DNA of 38,162 nt from Flavobacterium reichenbachii (GCF_002217435.1 NZ_MUHF01000017.1:1-38162); one strand, 5' to 3'; positions 25,136 through 34,695 are shown, counted from the stretch's first letter. The notes: generated from the letters alone by a model not told the origin. Numbers and translations are program-made.

Positions 25136-25163
25136 TTGCACATTACAAAAATAGTTAGTTTTG
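25136..25163 (+). promoter_or_regulatory. Promoter of proS
   Basis: TTG at 25136-25138 (or 25133-25135) and TAGTTTTG at 25156-25163, spacing 17 or 20 bp, match the Bacteroidota -33/-7 pattern. The leader to the proS ATG would be about 45 nt. Confidence 0.6.
25146..25153 (-). promoter_or_regulatory. -7 box for the low-complexity lipoprotein gene
   Basis: On the minus strand TATTTTTG (plus caaaaata) fits TAnnTTTG, 30 bp before the ATG. It lies 2 bp from the proS -7 box on the other strand, so the two promoters overlap. Confidence 0.5.
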
Positions 25164-25216
25164 TCAAACTATTTAGTTAAAATTATTAAAACAAAATTTG
25201 TGCCAAACTATTCAAT

Positions 25217-26695
25217 ATGAGTAAGAACCTCACTACAAGATCAGAAGATTATTCAAAGTGGTATAACGAGCTGGTTGTTAAAGCAGATCTAGCTGAAAAT
25301 TCAGGAGTTAGAGGATGTATGGTCATTAAACCGTACGGATATGCTATTTGGGAAAAAATGCAGGCTGAGTTAGATAGAATGTTTAAGGAAACAGGACATC
25401 AAAATGCTTATTTTCCTCTTTTTGTGCCTAAAAGCATGTTTGAGGCAGAGGAGAAGAATGCAGAAGGATTTGCAAAAGAATGTGCTATTGTAACGCATTA
25501 TAGATTAAAAAATGATCCGGATAAACCCGGAAAACTAATGGTTGACCCCAATGCAAAACTAGAGGAAGAATTAATTGTTCGTCCTACAAGTGAGGCAATT
25601 ATTTGGTCTACTTATAAAGGATGGGTTCAGTCTTATAGAGATTTACCTTTGTTAATTAATCAATGGGCAAATGTGGTGCGCTGGGAAATGCGTACGCGTT
25701 TGTTTTTAAGAACTGCAGAATTTTTGTGGCAGGAAGGTCATACCGCACATGCTACAAAGGCAGAAGCTTTGGAAGAATCAGTAAAAATGATGAATGTTTA
25801 TGCTGATTTTGCAGAAAATTTTATGGCGATTCCTGTTGTAAAAGGTATTAAAACAGAAACAGAGCGTTTTGCAGGAGCAGACGAAACCTATTGTATAGAA
25901 GCTTTGATGCAGGATGGAAAAGCACTTCAGGCTGGAACTTCGCATTTCTTAGGTCAGAACTTCGCAAAAGCATTCGATGTAAAGTTTGCTAATGCAGAAG
26001 GAAAACAAGAACACGTTTGGGGAACTTCATGGGGAGTTTCTACTCGTTTAATGGGAGCTTTGGTTATGACACATTCAGACGATCAAGGATTGGTGCTTCC
26101 TCCAAATTTGGCTCCAATACAAGTTGTAATTGTTCCTATATATAAGACAGATGAACAATTGGCTGAAATAACAACAGCAGTAAATGAATTAACGACAAAA
26201 CTTAAGAAATTAAGAATTTCGGTTAAATATGATGACAGAACGACGCAAAAGCCAGGATTTAAATTTGCAGAATGGGAATTAAAAGGAGTTCCTGTTAGAA
26301 TTGCTGTAGGTCCAAAAGATTTGGAAAATGGAACTTTTGAGGTTGCCCGCAGAGATACATTGTCAAAAGAAACAGTTTCTGGTGAAGGAATTGTAGAGTA
26401 TGTAAATGATCTTCTGGAAACGATTCAAAAAGATTTATTTGACAAAGCATTAAATTATCGAGATACTCATATTACTGAAGTGAATAGTTTTGAGGAGTTT
26501 AAAGAAGTGTTGGATGGAAAAGCAGGTTTTGTGTCAGCTCATTGGGACGGAACTGCAGCAACCGAAGAGAAAATAAAAGAGCTTACAAAAGCAACGATTC
26601 GTTGTATTCCTTTAAGTGCTGTTGAAGAGGCGGGAAGCTGTGTGTTTACTGGGAATCCTTCTACTAAAAGAGTGTTGTTTGCGAAGGCATATTAA
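25217..26695 (+). CDS. proS: Prolyl-tRNA synthetase, archaeal/eukaryotic type (ProS type 3)
   Basis: A 492-aa class II aminoacyl-tRNA synthetase charging tRNA-Pro. Class II motifs are visible: the start region [53 protein letters not shown], motif 2 in [23 protein letters not shown] and motif 3 in [32 protein letters not shown]. An anticodon-binding domain follows (about 295-400). The C-terminal zinc-like domain ends with the typical tyrosine (FAKAY). It lacks the inserted editing domain of the bacterial type, so it is the shorter type 3 form, usual for Bacteroidota. It is monocistronic, divergent from the lipoprotein gene, and followed by the tRNA-Glu cluster. Confidence 0.97.
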   Translation: MSKNLTTRSEDYSKWYNELVVKADLAENSGVRGCMVIKPYGYAIWEKMQAELDRMFKETGHQNAYFPLFVPKSMFEAEEKNAEGFAKECAIVTHYRLKNDPDKPGKLMVDPNAKLEEELIVRPTSEAIIWSTYKGWVQSYRDLPLLINQWANVVRWEMRTRLFLRTAEFLWQEGHTAHATKAEALEESVKMMNVYADFAENFMAIPVVKGIKTETERFAGADETYCIEALMQDGKALQAGTSHFLGQNFAKAFDVKFANAEGKQEHVWGTSWGVSTRLMGALVMTHSDDQGLVLPPNLAPIQVVIVPIYKTDEQLAEITTAVNELTTKLKKLRISVKYDDRTTQKPGFKFAEWELKGVPVRIAVGPKDLENGTFEVARRDTLSKETVSGEGIVEYVNDLLETIQKDLFDKALNYRDTHITEVNSFEEFKEVLDGKAGFVSAHWDGTAATEEKIKELTKATIRCIPLSAVEEAGSCVFTGNPSTKRVLFAKAY

Positions 26696-26723
26696 TTTTT
26701 TTTAATTTTTTTTGCATCAGGTA

Positions 26724-26753
26724 TTGTACATCTTAAAAATAGTTGTATTTTTG
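26724..26753 (+). promoter_or_regulatory. Promoter of the tRNA-Glu cluster
   Basis: TTG (26724-26726), a 19-bp spacer and TATTTTTG (26746-26753) are a near-ideal Bacteroidota promoter. Transcription would start about 16 bp before the first tRNA. Confidence 0.75.
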
Positions 26754-26775
26754 CATCCGCATTAGAGAAATACAC

Positions 26776-26847
26776 GGTCCGTTCGTCTATCGGTTAGGAC
26801 GCCAGGTTTTCATCCTGGTAAGGGGGGTTCGATTCCCCCACGGACTA
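26776..26847 (+). tRNA. tRNA-Glu (anticodon TTC), copy 1
   Basis: A 72-nt cloverleaf: acceptor GGTCCGT/ACGGACT with a terminal G-T pair, anticodon stem CCAGG/CCTGG around loop TTTTCAT (anticodon TTC) and T arm GGGGG-TTCGATT-CCCCC. CCA is not encoded. It is identical to copy 2. Confidence 0.96.
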
Positions 26848-26887
26848 CTTTTTTTTCTGCGATTTAAGTTATTTAACTTGATGTAAT

Positions 26888-26959
26888 GGTCCGTTCGTCT
26901 ATCGGTTAGGACGCCAGGTTTTCATCCTGGTAAGGGGGGTTCGATTCCCCCACGGACTA
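26888..26959 (+). tRNA. tRNA-Glu (anticodon TTC), copy 2
   Basis: Identical over 72 nt to copy 1, 40 nt downstream of it. The spacers on either side differ from one another, so only the tRNA unit is conserved. Confidence 0.96.
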
Positions 26960-27001
26960 CAATTTCAATTTATATAGATTGAAGAGAACTTAGAAGGGTA
27001 T

Positions 27002-27073
27002 GGTCCGTTCGTCTAGGGGTTAGGACTCCAGGCTTTCGTCCTGGTAACAGGGGTTCGATTCCCTTACGGACTA
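27002..27073 (+). tRNA. tRNA-Glu (anticodon TTC), divergent copy 3
   Basis: Same length and acceptor stem as copies 1 and 2, but it differs in the D loop (TAGGGG for TATCGG), the anticodon loop (CTTTCGT for TTTTCAT, so G rather than A after the anticodon), the variable region (AACA) and the T stem (AGGGG/CCCTT with a G-T pair). The anticodon is still TTC. Confidence 0.95.
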
Positions 27074-27227
27074 CAAAATTAGTTGTGAATAAGTTTTGTA
27101 AAATAAAGATTGGTGTCTCTGTTTTTATTTTATTAGTTAAAACCAAAGTGATTGTTTTGCAATTGTGGGAGGTTTTTCTTTTTTAACTAGTATTTATAAT
27201 AATTATTACATCTAAAATTAAAAAAAA

Positions 27228-27479
27228 ATGGCAAATCATAAGTCAGCATTAAAAAGAATCAGAAGTAACGAAAAAAGAAGAGTTCTTAACAGATATCAGC
27301 ATAAAACTACTCGTAATGCTATCAAAGCATTAAGATTATCTACTGATAAAGCTGATGCAGCTTCTAAATTATCAACTGTTATTTCAATGATTGATAAATT
27401 AGCTAAAAAGAACATCATTCATGATAATAAAGCTTCTAACTTGAAGTCTAAATTAACTAAGCATGTTTCTAAATTGTAA
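27228..27479 (+). CDS. rpsT: 30S ribosomal protein S20
   Basis: An 83-aa basic protein of the small ribosomal subunit that binds 16S rRNA. It starts MANHKSALKRIRSNEKRRVLNRY, standard for S20, continues TTRNAIKALR, and is helical and Lys-rich to the end (NLKSKLTKHVSKL). Length is normal. It follows the tRNA cluster by 154 nt and ends at a terminator. Confidence 0.97.
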   Translation: MANHKSALKRIRSNEKRRVLNRYQHKTTRNAIKALRLSTDKADAASKLSTVISMIDKLAKKNIIHDNKASNLKSKLTKHVSKL

Positions 27480-27508
27480 TTAAATACAATTAAATAGATA
27501 TATAAAAG

Positions 27509-27531
27509 TCCTCTCAAAGAGGATTTTTTTT
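27509..27531 (+). terminator. Intrinsic terminator after rpsT
   Basis: TCCTC (27509-27513) pairs with GAGGA (27519-27523) and is followed by TTTTTTTTA. Short but well placed, 30 nt after the rpsT stop. Confidence 0.75.
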
Positions 27532-27555
27532 ATTTTAATAAATTATATTTCAAAT

Positions 27556-27599
27556 AAAAAATCCAAATTCCAATTTAAATTATGGAATTTGGATTTTTT
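27556..27599. terminator. Bidirectional terminator between rpsT and the response regulator
   Basis: A perfect 16-bp inverted repeat (27556-27571 with 27584-27599; core ATCCAAATTCC) is bounded by A and T tracts and sits between convergent genes. Its core recurs in the 31743-31799 terminator. Confidence 0.8.
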
Positions 27600-27618
27600 A
27601 ATTTGAAATTTTACCGCT

Positions 27619-28035
27619 TCAAACGTTTATTTTCTTTTTGAGATATTCCAGCATTGGCTGTGTAATTGGTTTGGAAAGAAAATCTATAATGATTGGGTAT
27701 TTTTTTGCTTTAGCTAAATCGTCAGGATCGATTGTAGAAGACAGAACAATTACATTGGCATTATTGAACTCGGTGTAATCTGGAGATGTAAAATGATCTA
27801 AAAACTCCCATCCGCCCATAACAGGCATATTTAAGTCTAAAAAGATCAGTTCTGGTTTTTTGCTGGTTTTTGCTTTGTTATTGTTGGTGTATTTTAAGTT
27901 GTTAAAATGATGCAGTGCCTCTTCGCCATTTTGAGCTGTAATTACTTCTTTTGAAAATTCTGATTTTGCAATTACTTTTTTGCACAGCATTAGTGTTATT
28001 GGATCATCATCAATACATAAAATTTGCTCGAGCAT
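27619..28035 (-). CDS. Single-domain response regulator (CheY-like)
   Basis: A 138-aa receiver domain with no output domain. The acidic pocket is D9-D11 (CIDDDP), the phosphoacceptor is D67 in LIFLDLNMPVMGGW, the switch Ser/Thr is in VIVLSST (about 97-101) and the conserved lysine is K122 in LSKP. It starts 6 nt after the stop of the histidine kinase gene, so kinase and regulator are a co-expressed pair. With no DNA-binding domain, it probably acts through protein contact or as a phosphorelay step. Confidence 0.92.
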   Translation of the reverse strand: MLEQILCIDDDPITLMLCKKVIAKSEFSKEVITAQNGEEALHHFNNLKYTNNNKAKTSKKPELIFLDLNMPVMGGWEFLDHFTSPDYTEFNNANVIVLSSTIDPDDLAKAKKYPIIIDFLSKPITQPMLEYLKKKINV

Positions 28036-28041
28036 AATATT

Positions 28042-29751
28042 CTAATTTTTGAATGTTATTGTAAATGTAGTTCCTTTATTGACTTCACTATCAATAATTA
28101 TAGTGCCACCCATTGTTTCAACCTGCGATTTTACTAGATATAAACCTAATCCTTTGCTATCGGGATAATTGTGGAACCTTTGATAGAGTCCAAAAATTTT
28201 ATCTCTATTTCGCTCCAGATCAATTCCAATTCCGTTGTCTTTAAATGTTAATACTGCTTTATTGTCTATTTGTTCTGCGGTAATTGATATTTTTAATTTT
28301 CTGTTTTCTGATTTGTATTTTATCGAATTGGTTAACAGATTTAATAATATGCTTTCTATATATGCTTTATTTGTAGTCAATAAGGGAACTCTGTCGAATT
28401 TTAGCTTAATAATTGGTTTGTGTAATTCGATTTGAAATGATAATTGACTGAAAACATTTTCAAACACTTCCTGCAAAGAAACTTCTTCTTTTTGCATTGA
28501 AGGGTTGTCTTTTATAATTATAACTTTGACTAAGTCATTTATAGTTTCGTTTAGTAAATGAGTTGATTTGTTAAATCCGGCTAAGATTTCTTCTAGTTCT
28601 TCGTTTTCGATTGGGATATCCTCTATGAGGTTTAAAAGTCCAATAAGATTAGATAAAGGGGCTCGTAAATTATGCGATGTTATATATGAAAATTGTTTTA
28701 GATCTTTGTTATTTTGGGTTAATTCTCTAATAAGATGTTCTTTTTCAATCTCTAATTTCTTTTCATCTGTAATATCTCTTTGTATAGAAATCCAGTGTGT
28801 AATTGCGCCTTCAGCATTAAAAATAGGAATCATAGAAAAACGAACCCAATATTCTTCTTTGTTTTTGGTGTATGTTATGGTTTCAATTAAGCACTCTTCT
28901 TCGTTTTTTATAGCTTTAAGAAGTTTTTTTAATTCTTCTGAATCTGATTTTGGTCCTTTGAAAATATTAGGCGACTTTCCAATTATTTCGTTTGACAGAT
29001 AGCCTGACATTTGAGAAAACGCTGGATTTACATATACTATTTTCGGAATTTTAAGACTTGCGGAATTTGCTTCTGTAATTAGAATTGAATCTTTAGATTG
29101 TGTAATTACAGTTTCTAAAAGCTTTAATCTCTGTTCTTCCTCTTTTTGTTTTGTAATATCCTGGATGGCACCAATCATTCTTATGGCTCTTCCGTTATCG
29201 TCCTTTAGTAAAAAACCTCGATCCAAAACATATTTATAAGTTCCGTCTGCGCATTTAAAACGATATTGATCCTGCCATTTTTCAGTTTTTTGTTCAATAA
29301 ATGAATACAATTTGATAGACATTCTAATGCTGTCTTCGGGATGAATTTTGTCAAACCACCACTTTGAGGTTTTGCCTACTTCTAGTTGATTATAACCAAA
29401 AATGGTTTCAATTCCTTTGTTCCAGTTAATGCTGTCTTCTTGAATTTTCCAGTCCCAAATGGTGTCGCTTGTCGCTTTTGCAACAATATCATATTTTTCG
29501 TTTGATTCTTTTATTTCTTCATTTGTATCTTTCAGTTTTTCAAAAATGGTAATATTTTTATTTTCGTTTTTAGAAAGTATTCTTTTGAAAATCAATCCAG
29601 TGCATGAGATAAACAATATATCCTTTAGCAGGAATAAATAGAGATATTCTGGTTTAGAAAAGTAAGCGGTAAGTAAGCTATGGCAAACTAATGCCATAAT
29701 TAATGATAGAATAACGTAAATTAGAGTAATTTGGAGAGTTTTACTTTTCAT
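28042..29751 (-). CDS. PAS-domain sensor histidine kinase
   Basis: A membrane-bound hybrid-free histidine kinase. I prefer the ATG at 29751 (569 aa) over those at 29778 and 29802: it gives MKSKTLQ before the first membrane helix, and a -7 box at 29811-29818 would leave the earliest start almost without leader. Two membrane helices (about 6-30 and 40-58) are followed by a short coiled coil and two PAS/PAC domains (about 85-205, ending GAIQDITKQKEEE; about 212-338, ending ISIQRDITDEKK). The HisKA box FSYITSHNLRAPLSN has H360, and the HATPase domain has N (NLLTNSIKYKS), DNGIGID and KGLGLYLV. The signal is unknown. It is divergent from typA and 6 nt upstream of its regulator. Confidence 0.9.
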   Translation of the reverse strand: MKSKTLQITLIYVILSLIMALVCHSLLTAYFSKPEYLYLFLLKDILFISCTGLIFKRILSKNENKNITIFEKLKDTNEEIKESNEKYDIVAKATSDTIWDWKIQEDSINWNKGIETIFGYNQLEVGKTSKWWFDKIHPEDSIRMSIKLYSFIEQKTEKWQDQYRFKCADGTYKYVLDRGFLLKDDNGRAIRMIGAIQDITKQKEEEQRLKLLETVITQSKDSILITEANSASLKIPKIVYVNPAFSQMSGYLSNEIIGKSPNIFKGPKSDSEELKKLLKAIKNEEECLIETITYTKNKEEYWVRFSMIPIFNAEGAITHWISIQRDITDEKKLEIEKEHLIRELTQNNKDLKQFSYITSHNLRAPLSNLIGLLNLIEDIPIENEELEEILAGFNKSTHLLNETINDLVKVIIIKDNPSMQKEEVSLQEVFENVFSQLSFQIELHKPIIKLKFDRVPLLTTNKAYIESILLNLLTNSIKYKSENRKLKISITAEQIDNKAVLTFKDNGIGIDLERNRDKIFGLYQRFHNYPDSKGLGLYLVKSQVETMGGTIIIDSEVNKGTTFTITFKN

Positions 29752-29810
29752 TACTTCAAATATAGTTAATTTAACCATAACTATACAATAAGAATAATTC
29801 AAATTGACTT

Positions 29811-29818
29811 CAAAATTA
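29811..29818 (-). promoter_or_regulatory. Candidate -7 box for the histidine kinase gene
   Basis: Minus-strand TAATTTTG (plus caaaatta) matches TAnnTTTG. It favours a kinase start codon at 29778 or 29751. No TTG at the -33 spacing was found. Confidence 0.4.
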
Positions 29819-29891
29819 TATATTTGACGTCGTTAATTACTTGTATATACGCAAACTATCGTATAAACGTTTTTTATATCAAAATAAAGTG

Positions 29892-29899
29892 TACCTTTG
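29892..29899 (+). promoter_or_regulatory. -7 box of typA
   Basis: TACCTTTG followed by CACCC is an excellent TAnnTTTG match 20 bp before the typA ATG, giving a leader of about 13 nt. The -33 region (GTTTTTT near 29869) is weak. Confidence 0.65.
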
Positions 29900-29918
29900 C
29901 ACCCATTAAAAATCACAG

Positions 29919-31715
29919 ATGGAATCTATTAGAAACATTGCAATTATTGCCCACGTCGATCACGGTAAAACCACTTTGGTTGATAAAATTATGTATCACT
30001 GTCAATTATTTCGTGACAACGAAAACACAGGTGATTTAATTCTTGATAATAACGATTTAGAGCGCGAGAGAGGTATTACTATTACTTCTAAGAACGTATC
30101 AGTTCAATATAAAGGAACAAAAATCAATATTATTGACACTCCAGGCCACGCGGATTTTGGAGGTGAAGTAGAACGTGTATTGAACATGGCCGATGGTGTA
30201 TGTTTGCTAGTGGATGCTTTTGAAGGTCCAATGCCACAAACTCGTTTTGTATTACAAAAAGCGATTGACTTAGGTCTTAAGCCTTGTGTAGTTATCAATA
30301 AAGTTGATAAAGAAAACTGTACTCCTGAAGAAGTTCACGAAAAAGTTTTTGACTTAATGTTTGAATTAGGTGCTGAAGAATGGCAGTTGGATTTTCCTAC
30401 AGTTTATGGTTCTGCTAAAAATAACTGGATGTCTGATCATTGGGAAAACGTAACTGATAATGTTGAAGCATTATTGGATATGGTTGTTAATAATGTACCA
30501 GCTCCAAAAGTTTCTGAAGGAACACCACAAATGTTAATTACTTCTTTAGACTTCTCAGCTTTTACAGGTCGTATTGCTATTGGTCGTCTTGAAAGAGGAG
30601 TTCTTAACGAAGGTATGGCAATCTCATTAGTAAAAAGAGACGGTACTGTATCTAAATCTCGTATCAAAGAACTTCATACTTTTGAAGGACTTGGTCGTAA
30701 AAAAGTACAACAAGTTATTGCTGGAGATATCTGTGCGATCATTGGAGTTGAAGGTTTTGAAATTGGTGATACTATTGCTGATTTTGAAAATCCAGAAGGT
30801 CTAAAAACGATTGATATCGATGAGCCTACTATGAGTATGTTGTTTACAATTAATGACTCTCCTTTCTTTGGTAAAGAGGGTAAATTTGTAACTTCTCGTC
30901 ATATTAGAGAAAGATTGACAAAAGAATTAGAGAAAAACTTAGCGATGAAGTTAGGTGAAACTGATTCTGCTGATAAATTCATGGTTTTTGGTCGTGGAGT
31001 ACTTCACTTATCTGTTCTTATTGAAACAATGAGAAGAGAAGGTTATGAATTACAGATTGGTCAGCCACAGGTTATCATCAAAGAAATTGATGGTAAAAAA
31101 TGTGAGCCAATTGAGGAATTGACAATCGATTTACCAGAAACACTTTCAGGTAGAGCAGTTGAATTCGTTACAATGCGTAAAGGAGAAATGCTATCTATGG
31201 AAACTAAAGGGGACCGTATGATTGTAAAATTTAATATTCCATCACGTGGAATTATTGGATTACGTAACCAATTACTTACTGCAACAGCTGGTGAGGCTAT
31301 TATGGCACACCGTTTTATTGGATATGAGCCTTACAAAGGAGAAATTGCTGGACGTAACAAAGGTTCATTAATTTCTATGGAAAAAGGAAAAGCTATTCCT
31401 TATTCTATCGATAAATTACAAGATCGTGGTAAGTTTTTTGTTGAACCAAATGCTGAAATCTATGAAGGTCAGGTAATTGGAGAAAACTCTCGTGGTGATG
31501 ATATGTGTGTAAACGTAACTAAAGAGAAAAAACAATCTAACGTTCGTTCTTCTGGAAATGATGAAAAAGCTAGAATTATCCCTCCAATTATTTTCTCTTT
31601 AGAGGAAGCTTTAGAGTACATTCAAAAAGATGAATATGTAGAGGTTACTCCAAAATCTATTCGTTTGAGAAAAATCTATTTGACAGAAACTGATAGAAAA
31701 AGATTTAAATTCTAA
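29919..31715 (+). CDS. typA: Ribosome-associated GTPase TypA/BipA
   Basis: A 598-aa translational GTPase related to EF-G, involved in ribosome assembly and stress adaptation. G motifs: AHVDHGKT (11-18), RGITIT (51-56), DTPGH (73-77), NKVD (127-130), and the TypA-specific continuation through the beta-barrel domain ([20 protein letters not shown]). Later come the EF-G-like domains with [16 protein letters not shown] and [23 protein letters not shown], and the C-terminal domain ending [16 protein letters not shown]. Length is standard. It ends at a strong bidirectional terminator facing the PKD/CTD gene. Confidence 0.97.
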   Translation: MESIRNIAIIAHVDHGKTTLVDKIMYHCQLFRDNENTGDLILDNNDLERERGITITSKNVSVQYKGTKINIIDTPGHADFGGEVERVLNMADGVCLLVDAFEGPMPQTRFVLQKAIDLGLKPCVVINKVDKENCTPEEVHEKVFDLMFELGAEEWQLDFPTVYGSAKNNWMSDHWENVTDNVEALLDMVVNNVPAPKVSEGTPQMLITSLDFSAFTGRIAIGRLERGVLNEGMAISLVKRDGTVSKSRIKELHTFEGLGRKKVQQVIAGDICAIIGVEGFEIGDTIADFENPEGLKTIDIDEPTMSMLFTINDSPFFGKEGKFVTSRHIRERLTKELEKNLAMKLGETDSADKFMVFGRGVLHLSVLIETMRREGYELQIGQPQVIIKEIDGKKCEPIEELTIDLPETLSGRAVEFVTMRKGEMLSMETKGDRMIVKFNIPSRGIIGLRNQLLTATAGEAIMAHRFIGYEPYKGEIAGRNKGSLISMEKGKAIPYSIDKLQDRGKFFVEPNAEIYEGQVIGENSRGDDMCVNVTKEKKQSNVRSSGNDEKARIIPPIIFSLEEALEYIQKDEYVEVTPKSIRLRKIYLTETDRKRFKF

Positions 31716-31742
31716 TTCCGAAGTTTCAGAATAATTTTCAAT

Positions 31743-31799
31743 AAAAAAAATCCCAAATTCCTCCCGAAGCATCGGAAATGGAATTTGGGATTTTTTTTT
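31743..31799. terminator. Bidirectional terminator between typA and the PKD/CTD protein gene
   Basis: A 19-bp inverted repeat (A tract plus TCCCAAATTCC at 31751-31761; GGAATTTGGGA at 31780-31790 plus T tract). The loop holds a small CCGA/TCGG hairpin (31764-31767 with 31772-31775). It lies between convergent genes and shares its core with 27556-27599. Confidence 0.85.
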
Positions 31800-31852
31800 G
31801 ATTTCAATTCAAGCTTTTAATTTGGAATTTTTGAATTGGAATTTTCTTTGAT

Positions 31853-34645
31853 TTATCTTTTTAAACTAAAATGTCCTTTGGCTTCTCTGCCATCTTCTAA
31901 TCTAATTGTAAACCAATAATCATCTGCCGGCATCGGTATTTTATTGTTTGTTCCGTCCCATCCTTGACTTAACGGAGAAATTTGTTTCAATAATTTTCCA
32001 TAACGATCGAAAATATAAATAACTGTATTTTTATATAATAGATCATTTATACCGTTTAAATTCCAGTAATCATTATATCCGTCGTTGTTTGGAGTGAAGA
32101 ATTTTGGAGCATCCAGCACGGCAAACCTTTTAGTTATTCTGCCGCAGCCATCTATATTTTCAATAATAAGCTCATGAAAACCTCCGGGAATATTTTCGAA
32201 GATTTCTGAATTTTGAAAATCTGTTGAGCTTCCATCCTGAAATTGAATCATATATCTATAATCTCCGCTATTATTCAGATTTATAATTACTTCATTTAAA
32301 ATATTTAAATCATTGATTTCAATATTATTAATTACTGCTAAATGGGATAATTTTACCGGAATATCTAATGCAGCTGTGCAATCAGATTTATTTTTAACAC
32401 TTACAGTATAGTTTCCTTCTTTTTGTATAGTTATTGTGGGAGTAACAGCGCCAGTCGACCATTTGTATTCATATTCATTGATTTCAGATAAAGGAATACC
32501 AGAATCTAAAATTAACGAAGGATTTACCTGAGATTCGCATATAATTTTTTGCGCAGGTGGGCTTAACACCGGAATCGGTTCAACTAACAATTCAAATTCT
32601 CCTGTTCCGTAGCATCCTTCACTATTTTCAGCTCGTAAAAAAATTGTTCTTGAGTTTGATTTTAGAATATTTTTAATTTCATTTATTGATAATGCAGCAT
32701 CATTTTCACTATTGTAGAAAAATAATTTAACATCTGCAGGTAGGTTTAATTGAGTTTTAATCTGGTCTTTCTTTTGTTCTAAATCAAATTCTGCATTTCC
32801 GCTGCCAATATCACATTTATGAAGGTTTTCCGGTATAATTTTAATGCTCGGATTTGCTTGTAAAATTACAGGTACAATACTGTAACAGGAAGAATTTTGT
32901 TGCGTTACTTTTGCAAATAAAGTTTGCTTTACAACTTTGTTTCTGTAAATAATATCAATTGAAGAATTATTGCCTGTATCCGCTTCGGCTTCTGCAGTGG
33001 TATGATAATAATACACTTCATAATCTTTGTTTCCCAAGCAAATAGATTCATTAGCTTCTGATAAATTAAATACAGCAAGACCATCTAAAGGATTATCGTC
33101 TTGTGTATCACACTGAATTAGTTTATACGGTGTATTCATTACTAATGGATTCTCATAGATCGTAATAATACGTTCTATTGGTTCTCTGTTCTCTCCATTG
33201 ACCGTTTTAGTCAATGTAACTTTGTAATCTCCAGCTTTTGCATATTGGTGATGGGCATCTTTATCGTTAGAAATACTTCCATCTCCAAAGTTCCATAATA
33301 CACTATCTATTGTTTCGGTAGAATTAATATAAAAATGCGTGTTTTGACCAAAACAATTGAATTCATAGTCAAAAGTATAAAGGAATAATGAAGTAATAAA
33401 AGGAGGGAGGCCTAGTTTTGATAAACCGCTTTTTAAATCAATTTTGTTTTGGATATAATTGCAGTTTACTCCATCGGCTTCTGGATTGTTTATGACAGAT
33501 AATTTACTGTTATTATCATCTGTACTGGAATAACCTGCTCTATAAATTTTTTCGTCTATGGCAAGCTGTAAGGCGCCCGCAACGTAATTATTGGAATTTA
33601 TAACTTGAACTGAATTTAAAATGTCACTCTTTTTTAAGTCAAATTGAATTAGAGAACTTCCGAGAGAACCTCCATTCAAAGAATTGTATTTGTTGAAACT
33701 AACATAAAGTTTGGATGATTTTGGAGAAAATTCAATTCCGTACGGATTGGAATTATCCAGAATCTTTATTTCATTGCTTAAAATTCCACTGGTTGCATCA
33801 AAATTATAAAGCAGTACATTTCCGGTATTTCGTATAACTTGTCCATTTATATTAGGGGTATTTGATTCTTTTACTGCCATGTTTGCCATGGCTATTTTTT
33901 TTCCATTTGGAGAAGCTTTTAAATATCCGATAGCATTTGTATTGTAGCCCCCAAGTGGAATATTTTGAGAAAGAATTGTGCGCACTGGTGTCTGATTTAC
34001 ACCAGTATTGCTTATTTTAAAACTGTAGAATGTATTTTTAAAATGCGTTATCATCCAAAATGAAACTCCGTCGCTGTGTTGTACCGCAGTAATTTTTTCT
34101 GAGCATTTGAATTTTAAATCCTCACTATTATTTGTATCATAAGTTATAAGCTGAATATTTTTTTTTGAAGGAACAATATCTCCCAAACCGCCATTTAGGC
34201 GCAAATCAACTTCAGAATAATTTAATCCGCTGTTTGGTGCATCTTCATCATTGGCAGGGTCTAAATCTACATTTTTAGGATTTGGCTCATCAACGGTAAA
34301 AATGTAATAAATATTCGGATCTTTAGGTTTAGGAACTATAATAGCAGATTGTGTACTAGATCGATGTCCTAAAAGTCCAGAACCGTTAGGCATAATCTGG
34401 TGGGTTTTATCATAAACTATAGATCCATCTGTATAAAAAAGTAAATTTCCGTTTTTGTCTGAGATGCTGGTGGATCCTTCATTGGTAAATAATTTTCCGT
34501 TTGTTAATGCAACCGGATTTCCTGAATTGAAATCTAAACCTGCACCATAGCCAAAATACCAAATTGCAGCTTCTTTTTGGGCATAGGATTGCTGTGTAAC
34601 TGTAAAAGTTAGAATAAGGAATAAAAACAGGGAAATAGATCTCAT
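31853..34645 (-). CDS. Large PKD-domain protein with gliding/T9SS type B C-terminal sorting domain
   Basis: A secreted protein of 930 aa from the ATG at 34645 (941 aa from 34678). I prefer 34645 because it gives a clean signal peptide (MRSISLFLFLILTFTVTQQSYAQ) and because TATATTTG on the minus strand (34663-34670) would start transcription after the earlier ATG. The N-terminal part (about 25-410) resembles a beta-propeller (IWYFGYGAGLDFNSGNP, GNLLFYTDGSIVYD, AIIVPKPKDPNIYYIFTVD). A PKD domain follows (about 440-505, VLWNFGDGSISND, AKAGDYKVTL), then repeated Ig-like segments. The end is the gliding motility-associated C-terminal domain (KFFTPNNDGYNDYWNLNGI to GHFSLKR), which directs export by the type IX system. 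Exact function is unknown. Confidence 0.9.
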   Translation of the reverse strand: MRSISLFLFLILTFTVTQQSYAQKEAAIWYFGYGAGLDFNSGNPVALTNGKLFTNEGSTSISDKNGNLLFYTDGSIVYDKTHQIMPNGSGLLGHRSSTQSAIIVPKPKDPNIYYIFTVDEPNPKNVDLDPANDEDAPNSGLNYSEVDLRLNGGLGDIVPSKKNIQLITYDTNNSEDLKFKCSEKITAVQHSDGVSFWMITHFKNTFYSFKISNTGVNQTPVRTILSQNIPLGGYNTNAIGYLKASPNGKKIAMANMAVKESNTPNINGQVIRNTGNVLLYNFDATSGILSNEIKILDNSNPYGIEFSPKSSKLYVSFNKYNSLNGGSLGSSLIQFDLKKSDILNSVQVINSNNYVAGALQLAIDEKIYRAGYSSTDDNNSKLSVINNPEADGVNCNYIQNKIDLKSGLSKLGLPPFITSLFLYTFDYEFNCFGQNTHFYINSTETIDSVLWNFGDGSISNDKDAHHQYAKAGDYKVTLTKTVNGENREPIERIITIYENPLVMNTPYKLIQCDTQDDNPLDGLAVFNLSEANESICLGNKDYEVYYYHTTAEAEADTGNNSSIDIIYRNKVVKQTLFAKVTQQNSSCYSIVPVILQANPSIKIIPENLHKCDIGSGNAEFDLEQKKDQIKTQLNLPADVKLFFYNSENDAALSINEIKNILKSNSRTIFLRAENSEGCYGTGEFELLVEPIPVLSPPAQKIICESQVNPSLILDSGIPLSEINEYEYKWSTGAVTPTITIQKEGNYTVSVKNKSDCTAALDIPVKLSHLAVINNIEINDLNILNEVIINLNNSGDYRYMIQFQDGSSTDFQNSEIFENIPGGFHELIIENIDGCGRITKRFAVLDAPKFFTPNNDGYNDYWNLNGINDLLYKNTVIYIFDRYGKLLKQISPLSQGWDGTNNKIPMPADDYWFTIRLEDGREAKGHFSLKR

Positions 34646-34662
34646 ATATTTCTCATTACAAT

Positions 34663-34670
34663 CAAATATA
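34663..34670 (-). promoter_or_regulatory. Candidate -7 box for the PKD/CTD gene
   Basis: Minus-strand TATATTTG fits TAnnTTTG, 17 bp before the preferred ATG at 34645. No good -33 box is seen. Confidence 0.4.
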
Positions 34671-34695
34671 CGAAACATATAATTTAAAAATGATT

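Noticed and set aside
34646..34678. Start of the PKD/CTD protein at 34678
   Set aside because: The -7 box at 34663-34670 would place the transcript start after this ATG, and the ATG at 34645 begins a normal signal peptide.
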